Shown: positions 43,783 through 54,542, numbered from the stretch's first letter. The stretch is DNA of 64,000 nucleotides from Colwellia sp. TT2012 (GCF_001440345.1 NZ_LJYX01000021.1:372001-436000), one strand, 5' to 3'. The notes: generated by a model not told the origin, from the letters alone. Numbers and translations are program-made.

Positions 43783-45144
43783 CTAATGTCCGGCGACTTG
43801 CATCTCATCAATCAAAATTGAACCGGTGCGGATACTACCGCGTAAATCAACATCAGAGCCAACCGCAACAATACCTTTAAACATCTGCGCTAAATTCCCG
43901 GCAATAGTAATTTCACTCACTGGATAAGCAATTTCACCATTTTCAACCCAAAATCCAGCCGCACCACGAGAGTAATCACCATTAATAATATTAACGCCTT
44001 GTCCCATTAATTCGGTCACCAGTAAACCGGTTCCTAGGGTTTTTAACATAGCATCAAAACTACCATCATGACCTTTGGCGTCAACCAGCCAATTATGAAT
44101 ACCACCGGCATGGCCTGTGGTAGTTAGCCCAAGCTTACGGGCGGAATAGCTAGTCAATAGATAAGTTTGTAAGGCACCTTGACTAATAATTTCCCGATCT
44201 TGCGTTAATACGCCTTCACTATCAAAAGCGCTACTGGCCAACGCCCTTGCAATGTGAGGTCTTTCACTGATATTTAAAAACTTAGGAAAAACATCATTCC
44301 CAATGGCATCAAGTAAAAAAGAGGATTTACGATATAAGTTGCCACCACTGATAGCGGCAATAAAATGTCCCCAAATAGTATTGGCAATATCCGCTCTAAA
44401 TAATACCGGAACTTTACTGGTCGCTATGGTTTGTGGATTGAGACGAGATAACACCTCTTGTGACGCTTGCACACCAATATTTTTGGCATTTTCTAGTAAA
44501 GCAAAATCACGATTAACCGTGTAAGCATAATCCCGCTCCATATTGTCACCGTCACTAGCAATCATCACACAGCTTAAACTATGGCGAGTACTTGGATAGC
44601 CCACCAACTGGCCATGACTATTACCATAAACTTTAAAACCCGAAAAACTATCAAAGCTGGCACCGTCTGAATTACTAATACGAGCATCTACTGCTAAGGC
44701 GCTTTCCTCACACTCTTTGGCCAGTTCAATCGCCTCTTCGGTACTTATTTCATGTGGATGATATAAATCCAAGTCCAGTGGTTGCATTGCCAGCAGTGCT
44801 TTATCTGCTAAACCCGAACAATCATCAACCGAGGTATACTTGGCAATATTTACTGCCGCAGTAACCGTTTTAATCAGTGCTTGCTCTGACAAGTCTGCCG
44901 TTGAAGCACTGCCTTTACGTCCTTGTCGATAAACAGTAATGCCTAAAGCGCCATCATTAGTAAATTCAACATTTTCCACTTCACCCATACGGGTACTTAC
45001 ACTTAAACCTTGTTGGCGACTCATCGCTACTTCAGCACCATCGGCGCCAAGAGATTTAGCGAGTTCAAGTACAGTGGCAACACGTGCTTTAACGTCGCTA
45101 AGTTGTTGTGTGATTGGATCTTGGGATTTAGAGGCTGGGGTCAT
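43783..45144 (-). CDS. pmbA: Metalloprotease subunit TldE/PmbA
   Basis: Partner subunit of the TldD/TldE heterodimeric protease, which degrades unfolded peptides and processes microcin B17 in E. coli. 453 residues with the TldE N-terminal domain (EVAMSRQQGLSVSTRMGEVENVEF) and the C-terminal GFWVENGEIAYPVSEITIAGN. It lacks the HExxxH motif, as TldE should; the zinc site is in TldD at 46-47.5 kb. The gene order is tldE - darP - tldD, with darP in opposite orientation. Confidence 0.94.
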   Translation of the reverse strand: MTPASKSQDPITQQLSDVKARVATVLELAKSLGADGAEVAMSRQQGLSVSTRMGEVENVEFTNDGALGITVYRQGRKGSASTADLSEQALIKTVTAAVNIAKYTSVDDCSGLADKALLAMQPLDLDLYHPHEISTEEAIELAKECEESALAVDARISNSDGASFDSFSGFKVYGNSHGQLVGYPSTRHSLSCVMIASDGDNMERDYAYTVNRDFALLENAKNIGVQASQEVLSRLNPQTIATSKVPVLFRADIANTIWGHFIAAISGGNLYRKSSFLLDAIGNDVFPKFLNISERPHIARALASSAFDSEGVLTQDREIISQGALQTYLLTSYSARKLGLTTTGHAGGIHNWLVDAKGHDGSFDAMLKTLGTGLLVTELMGQGVNIINGDYSRGAAGFWVENGEIAYPVSEITIAGNLAQMFKGIVAVGSDVDLRGSIRTGSILIDEMQVAGH

Positions 45145-45378
45145 ATTGGTTTCTACTTTCTCTTTTCTTTTTAAGGATTAACAAGGCTAAAACAGCAACT
45201 TAGCCTATTAAGTACTGGGCACTATCGAGATTAAATTTCCTAATTTCTTAGCGTGACTAGGCTAGACAGCACTCGCCGCAAATAAAACACCTTTATCTCG
45301 AACAGGGTTTGACCGCGAAAAATCAACAGCCCCGATAAATTTAATGATATAATAAGGATAATTATTATTTATTTTACC

Positions 45379-45921
45379 ATGGTATTAGACATTATTATGC
45401 CCCAGTCAGCCAACGATATCGACGATTCATCAGAAGAAATAGAAGAAGAATATAAAAGTAAATCCGAAATAAAGCGTGAAATGCATAAATTGCAAGATTT
45501 CGGCCAAAGCTTAGTGGATATGTCTAAGCATCAGCGTAGTCGTTTGCCTTTAACCGAAGAGCTAAAATATGCTATGGTTTTAGCTGACAAGATCGCCAAT
45601 AAACATGAAGCTTTACGCCGTCACATTCGTCATATAGGTAAAATATTAGTGGAAACCGACCTAGAGCCAATTCACCATGCTATCGAAGTGATGGCCAATA
45701 AACATCAACAAGAAACAGCAAAATTTGTTCGGTTAGAAAGTATTAGAGATGAATTAATTGCCCAAGGTAATGATGCTGTTGAAGCTTTAATTAGTGAATT
45801 CCCACAAATTGAACGTCAAAAAATTAAGCAGTTAGTGCGTAACGCAGTAAAAGAGAAAAAAGCCGAGAAACAAGGTAAGCATTATAAAAGCTTATTCCTT
45901 TACCTAAAAGCAAACGCCTAA
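45379..45921 (+). CDS. darP: Ribosome-associated protein DarP (YjgA family)
   Basis: Helical protein of 180 residues that binds late 50S precursors in E. coli. It has an acidic N-terminus (SSEEIEEEYKSKSEIKREM), the core RHIRHIGKIL and the basic C-terminal KKEKAEKQ-like region with KSLFLYL. Two starts are possible, 45379 and 45397, and neither has a clear ribosome site. It sits divergent from pmbA, which matches the yjgA-pmbA pairing of E. coli. Confidence 0.9.
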   Translation: MVLDIIMPQSANDIDDSSEEIEEEYKSKSEIKREMHKLQDFGQSLVDMSKHQRSRLPLTEELKYAMVLADKIANKHEALRRHIRHIGKILVETDLEPIHHAIEVMANKHQQETAKFVRLESIRDELIAQGNDAVEALISEFPQIERQKIKQLVRNAVKEKKAEKQGKHYKSLFLYLKANA

Positions 45922-45955
45922 GGAAAAGTCCGAAAAGCTCAGCGCGAGTAACTAT

Positions 45956-45989
45956 CAGCAAGCACTCATTGAAAAATCAGTGCTTGCTG
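45956..45989. other. Perfect 11-bp hairpin between convergent darP and tldD
   Basis: CAGCAAGCACT pairs exactly with AGTGCTTGCTG across a 12-base loop, in the 83-base gap between two convergent genes. No T-run follows on either strand, so it is not a classical intrinsic terminator. It could protect the two mRNA 3' ends or end transcription with Rho. Confidence 0.6.
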
Positions 45990-46004
45990 CATAGAAAGGG
46001 CTAA

Positions 46005-47450
46005 CTACTGAGTACCACCAATCGTTATTTCATCAATTTTCAAGGTCGGTTGACCGACACCAACCGGTATACTTTGACCATCTTTGCCACAAATACCAAC
46101 ACCAGCATCAAGTTTTAAGTCGTTACCAACCATACTGATCCGTTTCATTGCATCGGGACCATTGCCTATTAAAGTAACACCTTTTACCGGTGAGGTTATT
46201 TCACCATCTTCAATTAAATAAGCTTCTGAGGTGGTAAAAACGAACTTACCCGACGTGATATCAACCTGACCTCCGGCAAAGTTTGGTGCAAAAATACCTT
46301 TTTTCACCGACTTAATAATATCTTCAGGGCTAGACTCCCCTGCTAACATATAAGTATTGGTCATGCGTGGCATAGGTAAATGGGCATAAGATTCACGTCG
46401 GCCATTACCTGTTGGCTTTACACCCATTAAAGCTGCATTATGCTTATCTTGCATGTAACCTTTTAAAATACCCTTTTCGATTAAGACGTTATATTGCCCA
46501 GGTGTACCTTCATCATCTATAGAGATAGAGCCACGGCGGTTAACTAAGGTACCATCATCAACAATGGTACAAAGCTCAGAGGTCACTTTTTGACCGATTT
46601 TACCTGAAAAGGCTGACGAGCCTTTACGGTTAAAATCGCCCTCTAAACCATGACCAACCGCTTCATGTAATAATACGCCAGGCCAGCCAGCACCCAATAC
46701 CACAGGGTAAGTGCCTGCTGGAGCTTCAATGGCCACTAAGTTGACTAACGCTTGTCTAACTGACTCTTCAGCATACGCAAGGTAACGTGCTTTGTTATCA
46801 CCCGGCTCAACTTCAAAGAAGTAACTATAATCAGTACGTGCGCCACCACCGGCACTCGCTCGCTCACGCTTGCCATTGTCTTCGACTAAGACTGAACAAT
46901 TTAATCGCACTAACGGCCGGATATCCGTAGCGTAAGTACCATCACTAGCACTGATTAAAATAGTTTCATAGACTGCTGATAAGCTGGCAATTACCTGCTT
47001 AACCCGGCTATCCACTTGCCGCGCATGTGCCTCAACTTGATGTAATAAATCGATTTTTTGCTCTTGGGTTAAACTGCCAAGTGGCTCAACTGATTGATAA
47101 ACCTTGATAGGTGTAGTGCGGTTAAACGCTTTCACGGTTGCCCCTTTGCCACTATCCGCAATACCTTTGGCAGCATCTGCCGCCTGCTGTAATGCTTCAG
47201 GGGAGATTTCATCAGAATAAGCAAAACCTGTTTTCTCGCCTGAAATGGCTCTTACGCCAACACCACGTTCAATGTTATACGAGCCTTCTTTAATAATTCC
47301 ATCTTCTAACACCCAGGATTCATGCTGACTCGCTTGAAAATATAAATCAGCGTAATCAACTTTTCGTCCCATCATACTTTTCAAGGTTTTGATTAATACT
47401 TCATCATCAATATGACTATCACTTAATAAGGATTTTTCAACACTATTCAT
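46005..47450 (-). CDS. tldD: Zinc metalloprotease subunit TldD
   Basis: Catalytic subunit of the TldD/TldE protease. 481 residues with the zinc motif HEAVGH (HExxxH) in [20 protein letters not shown], and the C-terminal part ending [31 protein letters not shown]. It follows nit by 46 bases in a yhdP-nit-tldD series, the order seen in E. coli relatives. Confidence 0.96.
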   Translation of the reverse strand: MNSVEKSLLSDSHIDDEVLIKTLKSMMGRKVDYADLYFQASQHESWVLEDGIIKEGSYNIERGVGVRAISGEKTGFAYSDEISPEALQQAADAAKGIADSGKGATVKAFNRTTPIKVYQSVEPLGSLTQEQKIDLLHQVEAHARQVDSRVKQVIASLSAVYETILISASDGTYATDIRPLVRLNCSVLVEDNGKRERASAGGGARTDYSYFFEVEPGDNKARYLAYAEESVRQALVNLVAIEAPAGTYPVVLGAGWPGVLLHEAVGHGLEGDFNRKGSSAFSGKIGQKVTSELCTIVDDGTLVNRRGSISIDDEGTPGQYNVLIEKGILKGYMQDKHNAALMGVKPTGNGRRESYAHLPMPRMTNTYMLAGESSPEDIIKSVKKGIFAPNFAGGQVDITSGKFVFTTSEAYLIEDGEITSPVKGVTLIGNGPDAMKRISMVGNDLKLDAGVGICGKDGQSIPVGVGQPTLKIDEITIGGTQ

Positions 47451-47496
47451 TAGGTATGGGCTCTTTTGCTATGTTCTTTAATTATAGTCGCTGCAA

Positions 47497-48372
47497 TTAA
47501 TTATTCAGCGGCGAGTTCAACGGCATGTTTTGACGTATGCCTGTTACTGATTTTTTTTGGTATTCAACGGTAATAAAACCTTCACCTGTGGCTATGCTCT
47601 GTTCAATTTCGCCCCACGGGTTAATAATCATTGAATGCCCCCAAGTTTCGCGGCCATTTTCATGAACCCCTTCTTGCCCGGCAGCAATAATATAGACTTG
47701 ATTTTCTATCGCCCTTGCTTGCAATAATATTTGCCAGTGCGCTTTGCCGGTTACTTTAGTAAAGGCACTGGGTACGGTAATGATCTCTGCACCCGCTTTC
47801 GTCAATCGTTGAAATAAGTTGGGAAAGCGTAAGTCGAAGCACACAGATAGGCCAACCTTAGCAAATACAGTGTTGACTACACTTAGCTCTTTGCCCGCTT
47901 GGGTGTAGTGAGACTCACAATAACGGTTAGTATTATCGCTGACATTGACATCAAATAAATGCATTTTATCGTATTGCCCTATCAAGTCACCACTAGGGCT
48001 AAACACACAGCAACTATTAGTAAATTTAGTCGCTGAAGTCGTTAAAATAGGCACAGTACCCGCGACTAAATACACCTTAAACTGCTTAGCCAGTTGACCA
48101 AGAGCTAAACAAAGCCCATTCTCAGCTGCCGATTTTTTTGCCAAAGTTAATTGTTCACTGTCCTTACCACCAAAATATAAACAACATTCAGGTAATACCA
48201 CTAAATGCTGATCAGACTCTTTTATAACATCGCCTTGTTTACCTAGGCTACTACTATTTTTTTTAGCCGCCGTCGGCTCTGCCGTAATTTTGGCGAGCAA
48301 CTCAGCAATTTTTGCAAGGTTGCTGGCAACATTAGCGGCTGATGACAATTGTATTGCGCTCAGTTTAACCAT
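47497..48372 (-). CDS. Carbon-nitrogen hydrolase (Nit-family amidase)
   Basis: Nitrilase-superfamily amidase, 291 residues, with the Glu-Lys-Cys triad: E in VVLPECCLYF, K in YDKMHLFD and C in SVCFDLRFP. It resembles YhcX/Nit-type proteins; the closest known activity is repair of deaminated glutathione, but the substrate is not certain. A polar stretch (AAKKNSSSLGKQGDV) is inserted at about 36-50 before the first catalytic strand. The ATG at 48372, with GAGG 6 bases upstream, is preferred to a TTG one codon earlier. It overlaps the yhdP stop by 8 bases. Confidence 0.9.
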   Translation of the reverse strand: MVKLSAIQLSSAANVASNLAKIAELLAKITAEPTAAKKNSSSLGKQGDVIKESDQHLVVLPECCLYFGGKDSEQLTLAKKSAAENGLCLALGQLAKQFKVYLVAGTVPILTTSATKFTNSCCVFSPSGDLIGQYDKMHLFDVNVSDNTNRYCESHYTQAGKELSVVNTVFAKVGLSVCFDLRFPNLFQRLTKAGAEIITVPSAFTKVTGKAHWQILLQARAIENQVYIIAAGQEGVHENGRETWGHSMIINPWGEIEQSIATGEGFITVEYQKKSVTGIRQNMPLNSPLNN

Positions 48373-51300
48373 CAATTACCTCTGCCTTTTTTAAAGAAGT
48401 CACCGGGATAGTATTATCAACTGCTGACTCTTCTTGTTTTTCATCTTCCGTAGGTACTGCCCCTTCGAGACTAATTCTCTTACTTTTACGCTCTACTTCC
48501 TCAAAAATTGGATTGTCAATATTGCCGGTTAATTTATAATTCAACTCGTAAACCACCTGTGATTTTATCACTTGATCTATGGCAACACCAGCAAGAAAAG
48601 TCATTGGATTCAAAGAGGTAGCTATCCAAGCAATGACTGGTAAACTTGAAGTTAAATTGGGTTTATATGACATGTCATAAGTAAGTTCACCGGTGACTAA
48701 ATTGGTATACCCAGTCATAAACAAATCGCCGGCAGTGCCTTTCATTTCAATATTATCGGTAGTTAACAAGCCCTGTTTTAATTGATAGTCACCTTTAATA
48801 TTACTGTAAAACATACCATCGCTAAATATATCACGAAAATCAAGGGTCAACTTACGTACCAATGACTGTAAACTGAGCACCGACAGAGCGCGTGCCTTAT
48901 CATCAATATCCGCTAAATAGCCATCATCTAACCTAACATTAAAATCACCATTTAATTGACTGACATCGAAATTATGTAAACCTCCAGGCCAGTTCAAGCT
49001 CAGAGCAACTTCTGCACCACTGTCTTTTATAATCGAATCGTAGCCCATTGCTTGTAATTCGCTTTCTATGTCATCCACCGATAACTGACCCGTTAACGAG
49101 GTTGTTGATTCTTGTTCATTATGAAGCCAACTACCTGCAAGGGTTAATTGTGTTTTACCCCGCTTGGCGGTAAAGTTAGCAAACTCTATGGTTTGATGAT
49201 CAATACGCTTAATATTTACATCCACTTCTCCTAGTGTCAGTAAACCCACGGAGCAGCTATCACAATGAAATTTTATCGGCGGGATATTAGCAAAAATAAT
49301 ATCATTTTCAGCTTTATCTGGCTGTTGACTTGCAGAGGCTAACTCTGTCTCTGCTGTTGCTGCCGTTGCTTGTTTAGCCTGTGCCAGTTTTAAAAACTCG
49401 GCATTGATCTCTAAACCTTGGCCTAACCAATCAGGATAAATTTTTATCTGGCTACGGATTTCTTCGGCATTCAGTTGTAATAGCCACCATTGCGGTTTAT
49501 CCAACAAGTTAAAAGAAACATTATTGAGTTGCTGGCCTAGTATTTGTAACTGAGCAATGGTGCCTCTTATTCTTTTGGGTTTGGCTAAAAACGGCGTTGA
49601 GTTTTTTGGTGTAGAGCTTGAGCTTATACCCGTACTAGGTTGATTAATACTATCGAGAATATCGCTGATAAGTGGTTGCCACAAGGAAAAATCTGCTTGT
49701 TGTAACTGAGTGGTTATATGAAAGCCGTCACTCGCTAATGCCATAGTGCCTTGCCCAAGCATTAAATTAGCACGACTAAAAGCCGTAGTATCGTGATCTA
49801 ATAAGCCAGAGAAGTGCATTTTATCGCCATAGTTGAGCACTATTTTTGATTGCTCCATCTGACCCTGAATTTGCACAGATAAATGGTTTTCTTGATTATC
49901 ACTACGATCATAAGGAGGGGGTAGCAATAACTGTGTTTGGTTTAAATCAGAGTCAAAATTAGCCTGGTATGAAAAACCACCTTGATGATGCTGATATAGG
50001 GATAGTTCGCCTTGCCACGAAAGTTCACCTTCGGTATATTGTCGTAATTGTGCGGGTACAAAGGGCAACCATTGCTCTTCTTGCCATAAGGCAGAAAGTT
50101 TAATATCAGTACCGTAGTAATCCGCTTTATCCATGCCCGTGATATCAAGGGCAATAGGTAAACCTTGCCAAACCAGCTGTAAATTTTTGGTGCTAATTTT
50201 ATCATTACTAAAGCTTAATTGCCCTTTAACCTCACTGAAATTCATCTGCGGCGTTTGCAAGCTAGCTTGATTATTATTAAAGTTGATAGTGCCACTTGCC
50301 AAGGCTTGCTCATTATTATTAAGCGGTAGATTTAAATGAAATTCACCACTCACCTCACCGGTAATTTGTAGTTGTGCCAAGACACTACCAACGCTATCTT
50401 TAAGTGGACTTTGATTCATCAAGTCACCAATATAACGCGGCTCTGTTGATTTAATCTCAGCATCTACCGTCAAAACTTGACCATGGGCTAAATCAGTAAT
50501 TCCTGCTCGTACCCCAGTAACATCCAAGCCTGTTAATTTCCCCCCTCGACCGGTAATTAACATAGCGTTATTAGTGAAGTTTAAATTAGCAGCAAAGTCA
50601 GTAATGGCGGGCCAACCTTCAACAAATTTAAACTCAGCTTTGCTTAACTCAGCATCAACGACAAAAATGCCACTACCATCAGAAAAAGGAAAACGACTAA
50701 TAGGACCATTTATCAAAACTTGGGCATTTTCAATACGACCAGAGACAACAGCAGCATTGAGGTAACTCACTAAGTTATCACTCATAATAGCTAAGGGTAA
50801 GTAACGGCCCACTAAGCCGACATTGGCATTTGAAATACTCGCCAGTAGCGCTAAGTTTACTTCGCCATCAAGCGGTACCTCGACTTTAACTTGTGCTGAC
50901 AAGTTGATTTCTTTAGAAATAAAATCAAATTTTTCAACGGTCAAGGCCCAACCTTCATCATCAAATTTAGCATTGAGCTGCCCTGATAAACGTTGATAGG
51001 GAAAAGCTTGCACAAACATCTTATCGAAGTCTAACCGGCCCTGTTCGGCGTTAAAATTTACCGATAAATAATTGTCTACATAGCTCAATTGCCCAGAAAT
51101 ATTCTCTAACCCTGGAATCCCTTGGCTATAATTATTATTAAACGTTGAAAAGTTAGTCACCACCTGCAGTTCGTTATTATAATTACGAATATATAGGTCT
51201 TCAATTTTTCCGCTTAAGTTCATCTCAGCCAGTATTTTACGTGTCGCTTGTTTTACCACAATTAACGGTGTTAATTGCGCTAACATAGCAATATCAATTT

Positions 51301-52339
51301 CAGAGAGATGCATTGAAAAATCATTGCCTTGCTTAATTAACATAGCGGTAAATTGTTGTGATGTTTGTTGGTTAAGTTGCAGAGATAACGGCGTACTATA
51401 AAGCTTAAAACTTTGCTCTTTTTTACCTTTAACCAGTAATAATTGACCCTGTTCTAACGTGAGTTTTTGTTCTTTGCGGTCAAACAACCAATTAATGCTG
51501 CTATCTGAGATATCTATTTGTAAACGATTAACTTCGCTGTTATTGACTTCTAGCCAAGCGGAAAAATTAATATCAGTTTTGGTTTTATCATTTTCAATGA
51601 CTAAAATGCCATCTAACCATGGAGTTATATCGATATGATTTGCTTGTAAGTATACTTGTCCAGATAAAGTACTGCCCGACTTCCCTTGTAAATCTATTTT
51701 CAACAGCAAATTATTAGAGCTCAAGCCGTTTAATACCACGCTCCCTTGTGCTTGATGGCGTTCACCTGTGTTTAACCAATCTAATTGATTTAATCCTATG
51801 CGACGAGTGATGGTTTTATTTCGGACGGTCAATTGGCTATCACGAATAGAAAAGCGTTTTATACGATGAAGAAAAACATTAAGGATAACGTCGATATCAT
51901 TAGCTTCATGATCTGTTTCGGTCATTTCAAAGACATTGTCCTCTTCGGGTGAGAACCACAAGCGCTGCGAGATATCAACTTGAGCGCCAGAAAGAATAAG
52001 ATTTTTAGAAATAAGCCTTTGTTCACTTATACTGCGCCAAAAATCAATGTGTAATTCAAGTTGTTTAATAAAGATCGAAGCCCTTTCGGTGTCAAGCACT
52101 TGCACATCACTAATGACCAGAATAGGCCCAGAGCGTTGCCAAGTCATACTTAAGTCACCAATGGAAATATTCGTTTGTGATAAGTCGTTTAAATAATTTT
52201 GCAGGGGTAATTTATAATGGTGAACATAGGGTAAAAATAAACGAAAGGCACTGATTAATACCGCCAGTAACACCAATAAAATGGCAACTGATTTATAAAG
52301 GCGGTTTAGCCAACGGTTAGCAGTGCTTGCAATACTCAT
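48365..52339 (-). CDS. yhdP: AsmA-like lipid transport protein YhdP
   Basis: A giant AsmA/TamB-family protein, 1324 residues (E. coli 1266). One N-terminal membrane helix at about 17-35 is followed by a long periplasmic region of repeated beta strands forming a groove-shaped bridge. YhdP, with TamB and YdbH, carries phospholipid toward the outer membrane in E. coli. The C-terminal end is charged (KKSKRISLEG...EDEKQEESA) rather than a short tail. The gene lies between rng and nit and is probably co-transcribed with them. Confidence 0.93.
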   Translation of the reverse strand: MSIASTANRWLNRLYKSVAILLVLLAVLISAFRLFLPYVHHYKLPLQNYLNDLSQTNISIGDLSMTWQRSGPILVISDVQVLDTERASIFIKQLELHIDFWRSISEQRLISKNLILSGAQVDISQRLWFSPEEDNVFEMTETDHEANDIDVILNVFLHRIKRFSIRDSQLTVRNKTITRRIGLNQLDWLNTGERHQAQGSVVLNGLSSNNLLLKIDLQGKSGSTLSGQVYLQANHIDITPWLDGILVIENDKTKTDINFSAWLEVNNSEVNRLQIDISDSSINWLFDRKEQKLTLEQGQLLLVKGKKEQSFKLYSTPLSLQLNQQTSQQFTAMLIKQGNDFSMHLSEIDIAMLAQLTPLIVVKQATRKILAEMNLSGKIEDLYIRNYNNELQVVTNFSTFNNNYSQGIPGLENISGQLSYVDNYLSVNFNAEQGRLDFDKMFVQAFPYQRLSGQLNAKFDDEGWALTVEKFDFISKEINLSAQVKVEVPLDGEVNLALLASISNANVGLVGRYLPLAIMSDNLVSYLNAAVVSGRIENAQVLINGPISRFPFSDGSGIFVVDAELSKAEFKFVEGWPAITDFAANLNFTNNAMLITGRGGKLTGLDVTGVRAGITDLAHGQVLTVDAEIKSTEPRYIGDLMNQSPLKDSVGSVLAQLQITGEVSGEFHLNLPLNNNEQALASGTINFNNNQASLQTPQMNFSEVKGQLSFSNDKISTKNLQLVWQGLPIALDITGMDKADYYGTDIKLSALWQEEQWLPFVPAQLRQYTEGELSWQGELSLYQHHQGGFSYQANFDSDLNQTQLLLPPPYDRSDNQENHLSVQIQGQMEQSKIVLNYGDKMHFSGLLDHDTTAFSRANLMLGQGTMALASDGFHITTQLQQADFSLWQPLISDILDSINQPSTGISSSSTPKNSTPFLAKPKRIRGTIAQLQILGQQLNNVSFNLLDKPQWWLLQLNAEEIRSQIKIYPDWLGQGLEINAEFLKLAQAKQATAATAETELASASQQPDKAENDIIFANIPPIKFHCDSCSVGLLTLGEVDVNIKRIDHQTIEFANFTAKRGKTQLTLAGSWLHNEQESTTSLTGQLSVDDIESELQAMGYDSIIKDSGAEVALSLNWPGGLHNFDVSQLNGDFNVRLDDGYLADIDDKARALSVLSLQSLVRKLTLDFRDIFSDGMFYSNIKGDYQLKQGLLTTDNIEMKGTAGDLFMTGYTNLVTGELTYDMSYKPNLTSSLPVIAWIATSLNPMTFLAGVAIDQVIKSQVVYELNYKLTGNIDNPIFEEVERKSKRISLEGAVPTEDEKQEESAVDNTIPVTSLKKAEVIDG

Positions 52340-52390
52340 TAAAACTTAGCGAATCCTATAATTATTATGCTACAAATACCCGAATGGGTC

Positions 52391-53848
52391 TTACATCATC
52401 ACAACGTCAAATTGTTCCTGATTATACATGGGTTCGGCCAGTACTTTAATCGACTTACCAATAAAAACTTCAACTTCAGCTAAGTTATGGTATTCATCAT
52501 TAACCAGAAACTCACTGACGGCACTAGCAGCATAGACAGTAAACTTATCTGCTTCATGGGCACGATTTACTCGAACTATCTCTCTAAGCACTTCAAAACA
52601 AACAGTTTCCACCGTTTTTAAATGCCCACGACCGCTACAAAGTGGGCACTCGCCACACAACACATGCTCTAAACTTTCACGTGTTCGTTGTCGTGTCATT
52701 TCGACTAAACCAAGCGCTGAGAAGCCATGAAGGCTGTATTTTACTTTATCCTTGCTCATCGCCGTATCTAGGCTGTGCAATACTCGTCGTTTATGATCTT
52801 CATTGTGCATATCGATAAAATCGACAATGATAATACCCCCTAGGTTTCTGAGTCTCAGCTGACGAGCAATAACCTGAGTTGCCTCTATATTGGTACTAAA
52901 AATGGTATCGGCAAGGTTTCTATGGCCAACAAAGGCACCGGTATTAATGTCTATGGTAGTCATGGCTTCAGTTTGATCTATGATCAAATAGCCCCCAGAC
53001 TTCAGCTCTATTTTCCGGTGTAGTGCCCGCTGAATTTCTCGCTCGACCGAGAACAAATCAAATATAGGACGCTCACCTGGGTAATATTCTAATAACGGCG
53101 TCAATTCAGGCACAAATTCTTTAGTAAAAGCGTCCAAATCTTGATAGGTAAGCTTAGAGTCAACCCGAATACGCTCTATGTCAATACCGACAAAATCTCT
53201 CAGTACTCGAAAAGACAATGACAAGTCTTGATATAGCGGTAACTTGGTTTGTTTTCGTTCTTTACGGGTTAATACTTTTTGCCATACTCTACGTAAGAAC
53301 TCAGCATCATGCTGTAACTCAAGCTCGCCAGCACCTTCACCCGCAGTTCTGACGATAAACCCTTGCTGCTCATCACAATAGGGACTGACAATATCTTTTA
53401 ATCGCTCGCGCTCATCGGCCCCTTCAATGCGTAGCGATACACCGGCATGTTGAGAGTGAGGCATTAACACTAGGTAACGTGAGGCTATGGTGATATCTGT
53501 CGTTAAACGTGCGCCTTTAGAGCCAAGGGGATCTTTAACAACTTGCACCATAATGTATTGCCCTTCATGCACTAAAGAGCGAATATCTGCTACTTGATCA
53601 TTTTCTTCTTTTAAAATAAGTTTGCTTTTAATATCAGAAGCGTGCAAAAAAGCCGCTTTCTCTAAGTTAATATCAATAAAAGCGGCTTGCATACCGGGTA
53701 AAACACGAATCACCTTGCCTAAATACACATTGCCAACAATGCCTCGCTTGCCTTGTCGCTCAATATGCACTTCTTGCAATGAACCATTTTCCACCAAAGC
53801 AACACGTGTTTCGCTAGGAGTAACATTAATTAATAACTCGGCACTCAT
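52391..53848 (-). CDS. rng: Ribonuclease G
   Basis: Endonuclease that matures the 5' end of 16S rRNA and degrades some mRNAs. 485 residues (E. coli 489): S1 domain at about 38-125, RNase H-like and DNase I-like catalytic domains with IDINTGAFVG and IIIVDFIDM, and the zinc-link cysteines in GECPLCSGRG. There is no long RNase E-type C-terminal scaffold. AGGG lies 7 bases before the ATG. It follows maf in the mreBCD-maf-rng-yhdP series found in E. coli. Confidence 0.96.
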   Translation of the reverse strand: MSAELLINVTPSETRVALVENGSLQEVHIERQGKRGIVGNVYLGKVIRVLPGMQAAFIDINLEKAAFLHASDIKSKLILKEENDQVADIRSLVHEGQYIMVQVVKDPLGSKGARLTTDITIASRYLVLMPHSQHAGVSLRIEGADERERLKDIVSPYCDEQQGFIVRTAGEGAGELELQHDAEFLRRVWQKVLTRKERKQTKLPLYQDLSLSFRVLRDFVGIDIERIRVDSKLTYQDLDAFTKEFVPELTPLLEYYPGERPIFDLFSVEREIQRALHRKIELKSGGYLIIDQTEAMTTIDINTGAFVGHRNLADTIFSTNIEATQVIARQLRLRNLGGIIIVDFIDMHNEDHKRRVLHSLDTAMSKDKVKYSLHGFSALGLVEMTRQRTRESLEHVLCGECPLCSGRGHLKTVETVCFEVLREIVRVNRAHEADKFTVYAASAVSEFLVNDEYHNLAEVEVFIGKSIKVLAEPMYNQEQFDVVMM

Positions 53849-53870
53849 ATATAGCCCTTACTTCAATAAA

Positions 53871-54500
53871 TTATTTTGCATTAATGGCACCAATAAAACC
53901 GGCCTTAGCCAGTAATTGGGCTGTTTCATATAACGGTAAACCCACCACAGCTGAATAGCTGCCGTTGATAGATTTAACAAATTGTCCCGCAATTCCCTGA
54001 ATGCCATAACTGCCCGCTTTATCTTGCGGTTCACCTGTTAACCAGTAAGCGTGAATTTCTGCCTTGCTCAGAGCTTTAAAAGTCACTTGTGTACTGATCA
54101 CTTGCCCCTGGACACCCGTTTGGCTAGCCAAGGCAATTGCCGTTAATACCTGGTGCTGATTATTGGATAATAACGATAAAGTATTAAGACAATCGGCTTC
54201 GTTAACGGGCTTACCTAATATTTGGCCATTGAATACCACACAGGTATCTGAGCCTAAAACCTGGCTGTTGGCTTGTTTTGCTGTAGGCAATAACCTCAAT
54301 ACATGTTGTGCTTTTAGCTTCGCTAAACGTAAAACATAGTCATGAGCGGTTTCAGTGGCCACCACTGTCTCATCAATATCACTTACTCGTATAGTAAATT
54401 GATAGCCTAATTGTGTTAACAACTCTCTGCGCCGTGGCGATTGCGAGGCTAAAATAAGCTGTTGATCTTGAATTGTGGAGTTAGTGATACTAGCTGTCAT
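53871..54500 (-). CDS. Maf-family nucleoside triphosphate pyrophosphatase
   Basis: Maf protein of 209 residues resembling E. coli YhdE, which hydrolyses dTTP and UTP and modified pyrimidine triphosphates. It has LASQSPRRRELL at 17-28, VLGSDTCVVFNG with the catalytic aspartate, and GSYGIQG. It sits between mreD and rng in the conserved order. A 17-residue polar N-terminal extension precedes the first motif. Confidence 0.92.
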   Translation of the reverse strand: MTASITNSTIQDQQLILASQSPRRRELLTQLGYQFTIRVSDIDETVVATETAHDYVLRLAKLKAQHVLRLLPTAKQANSQVLGSDTCVVFNGQILGKPVNEADCLNTLSLLSNNQHQVLTAIALASQTGVQGQVISTQVTFKALSKAEIHAYWLTGEPQDKAGSYGIQGIAGQFVKSINGSYSAVVGLPLYETAQLLAKAGFIGAINAK

Positions 54501-54542
54501 AAATTATTTACTGCTGTAGCAAGCCCTTGAACCATTTTTTGA

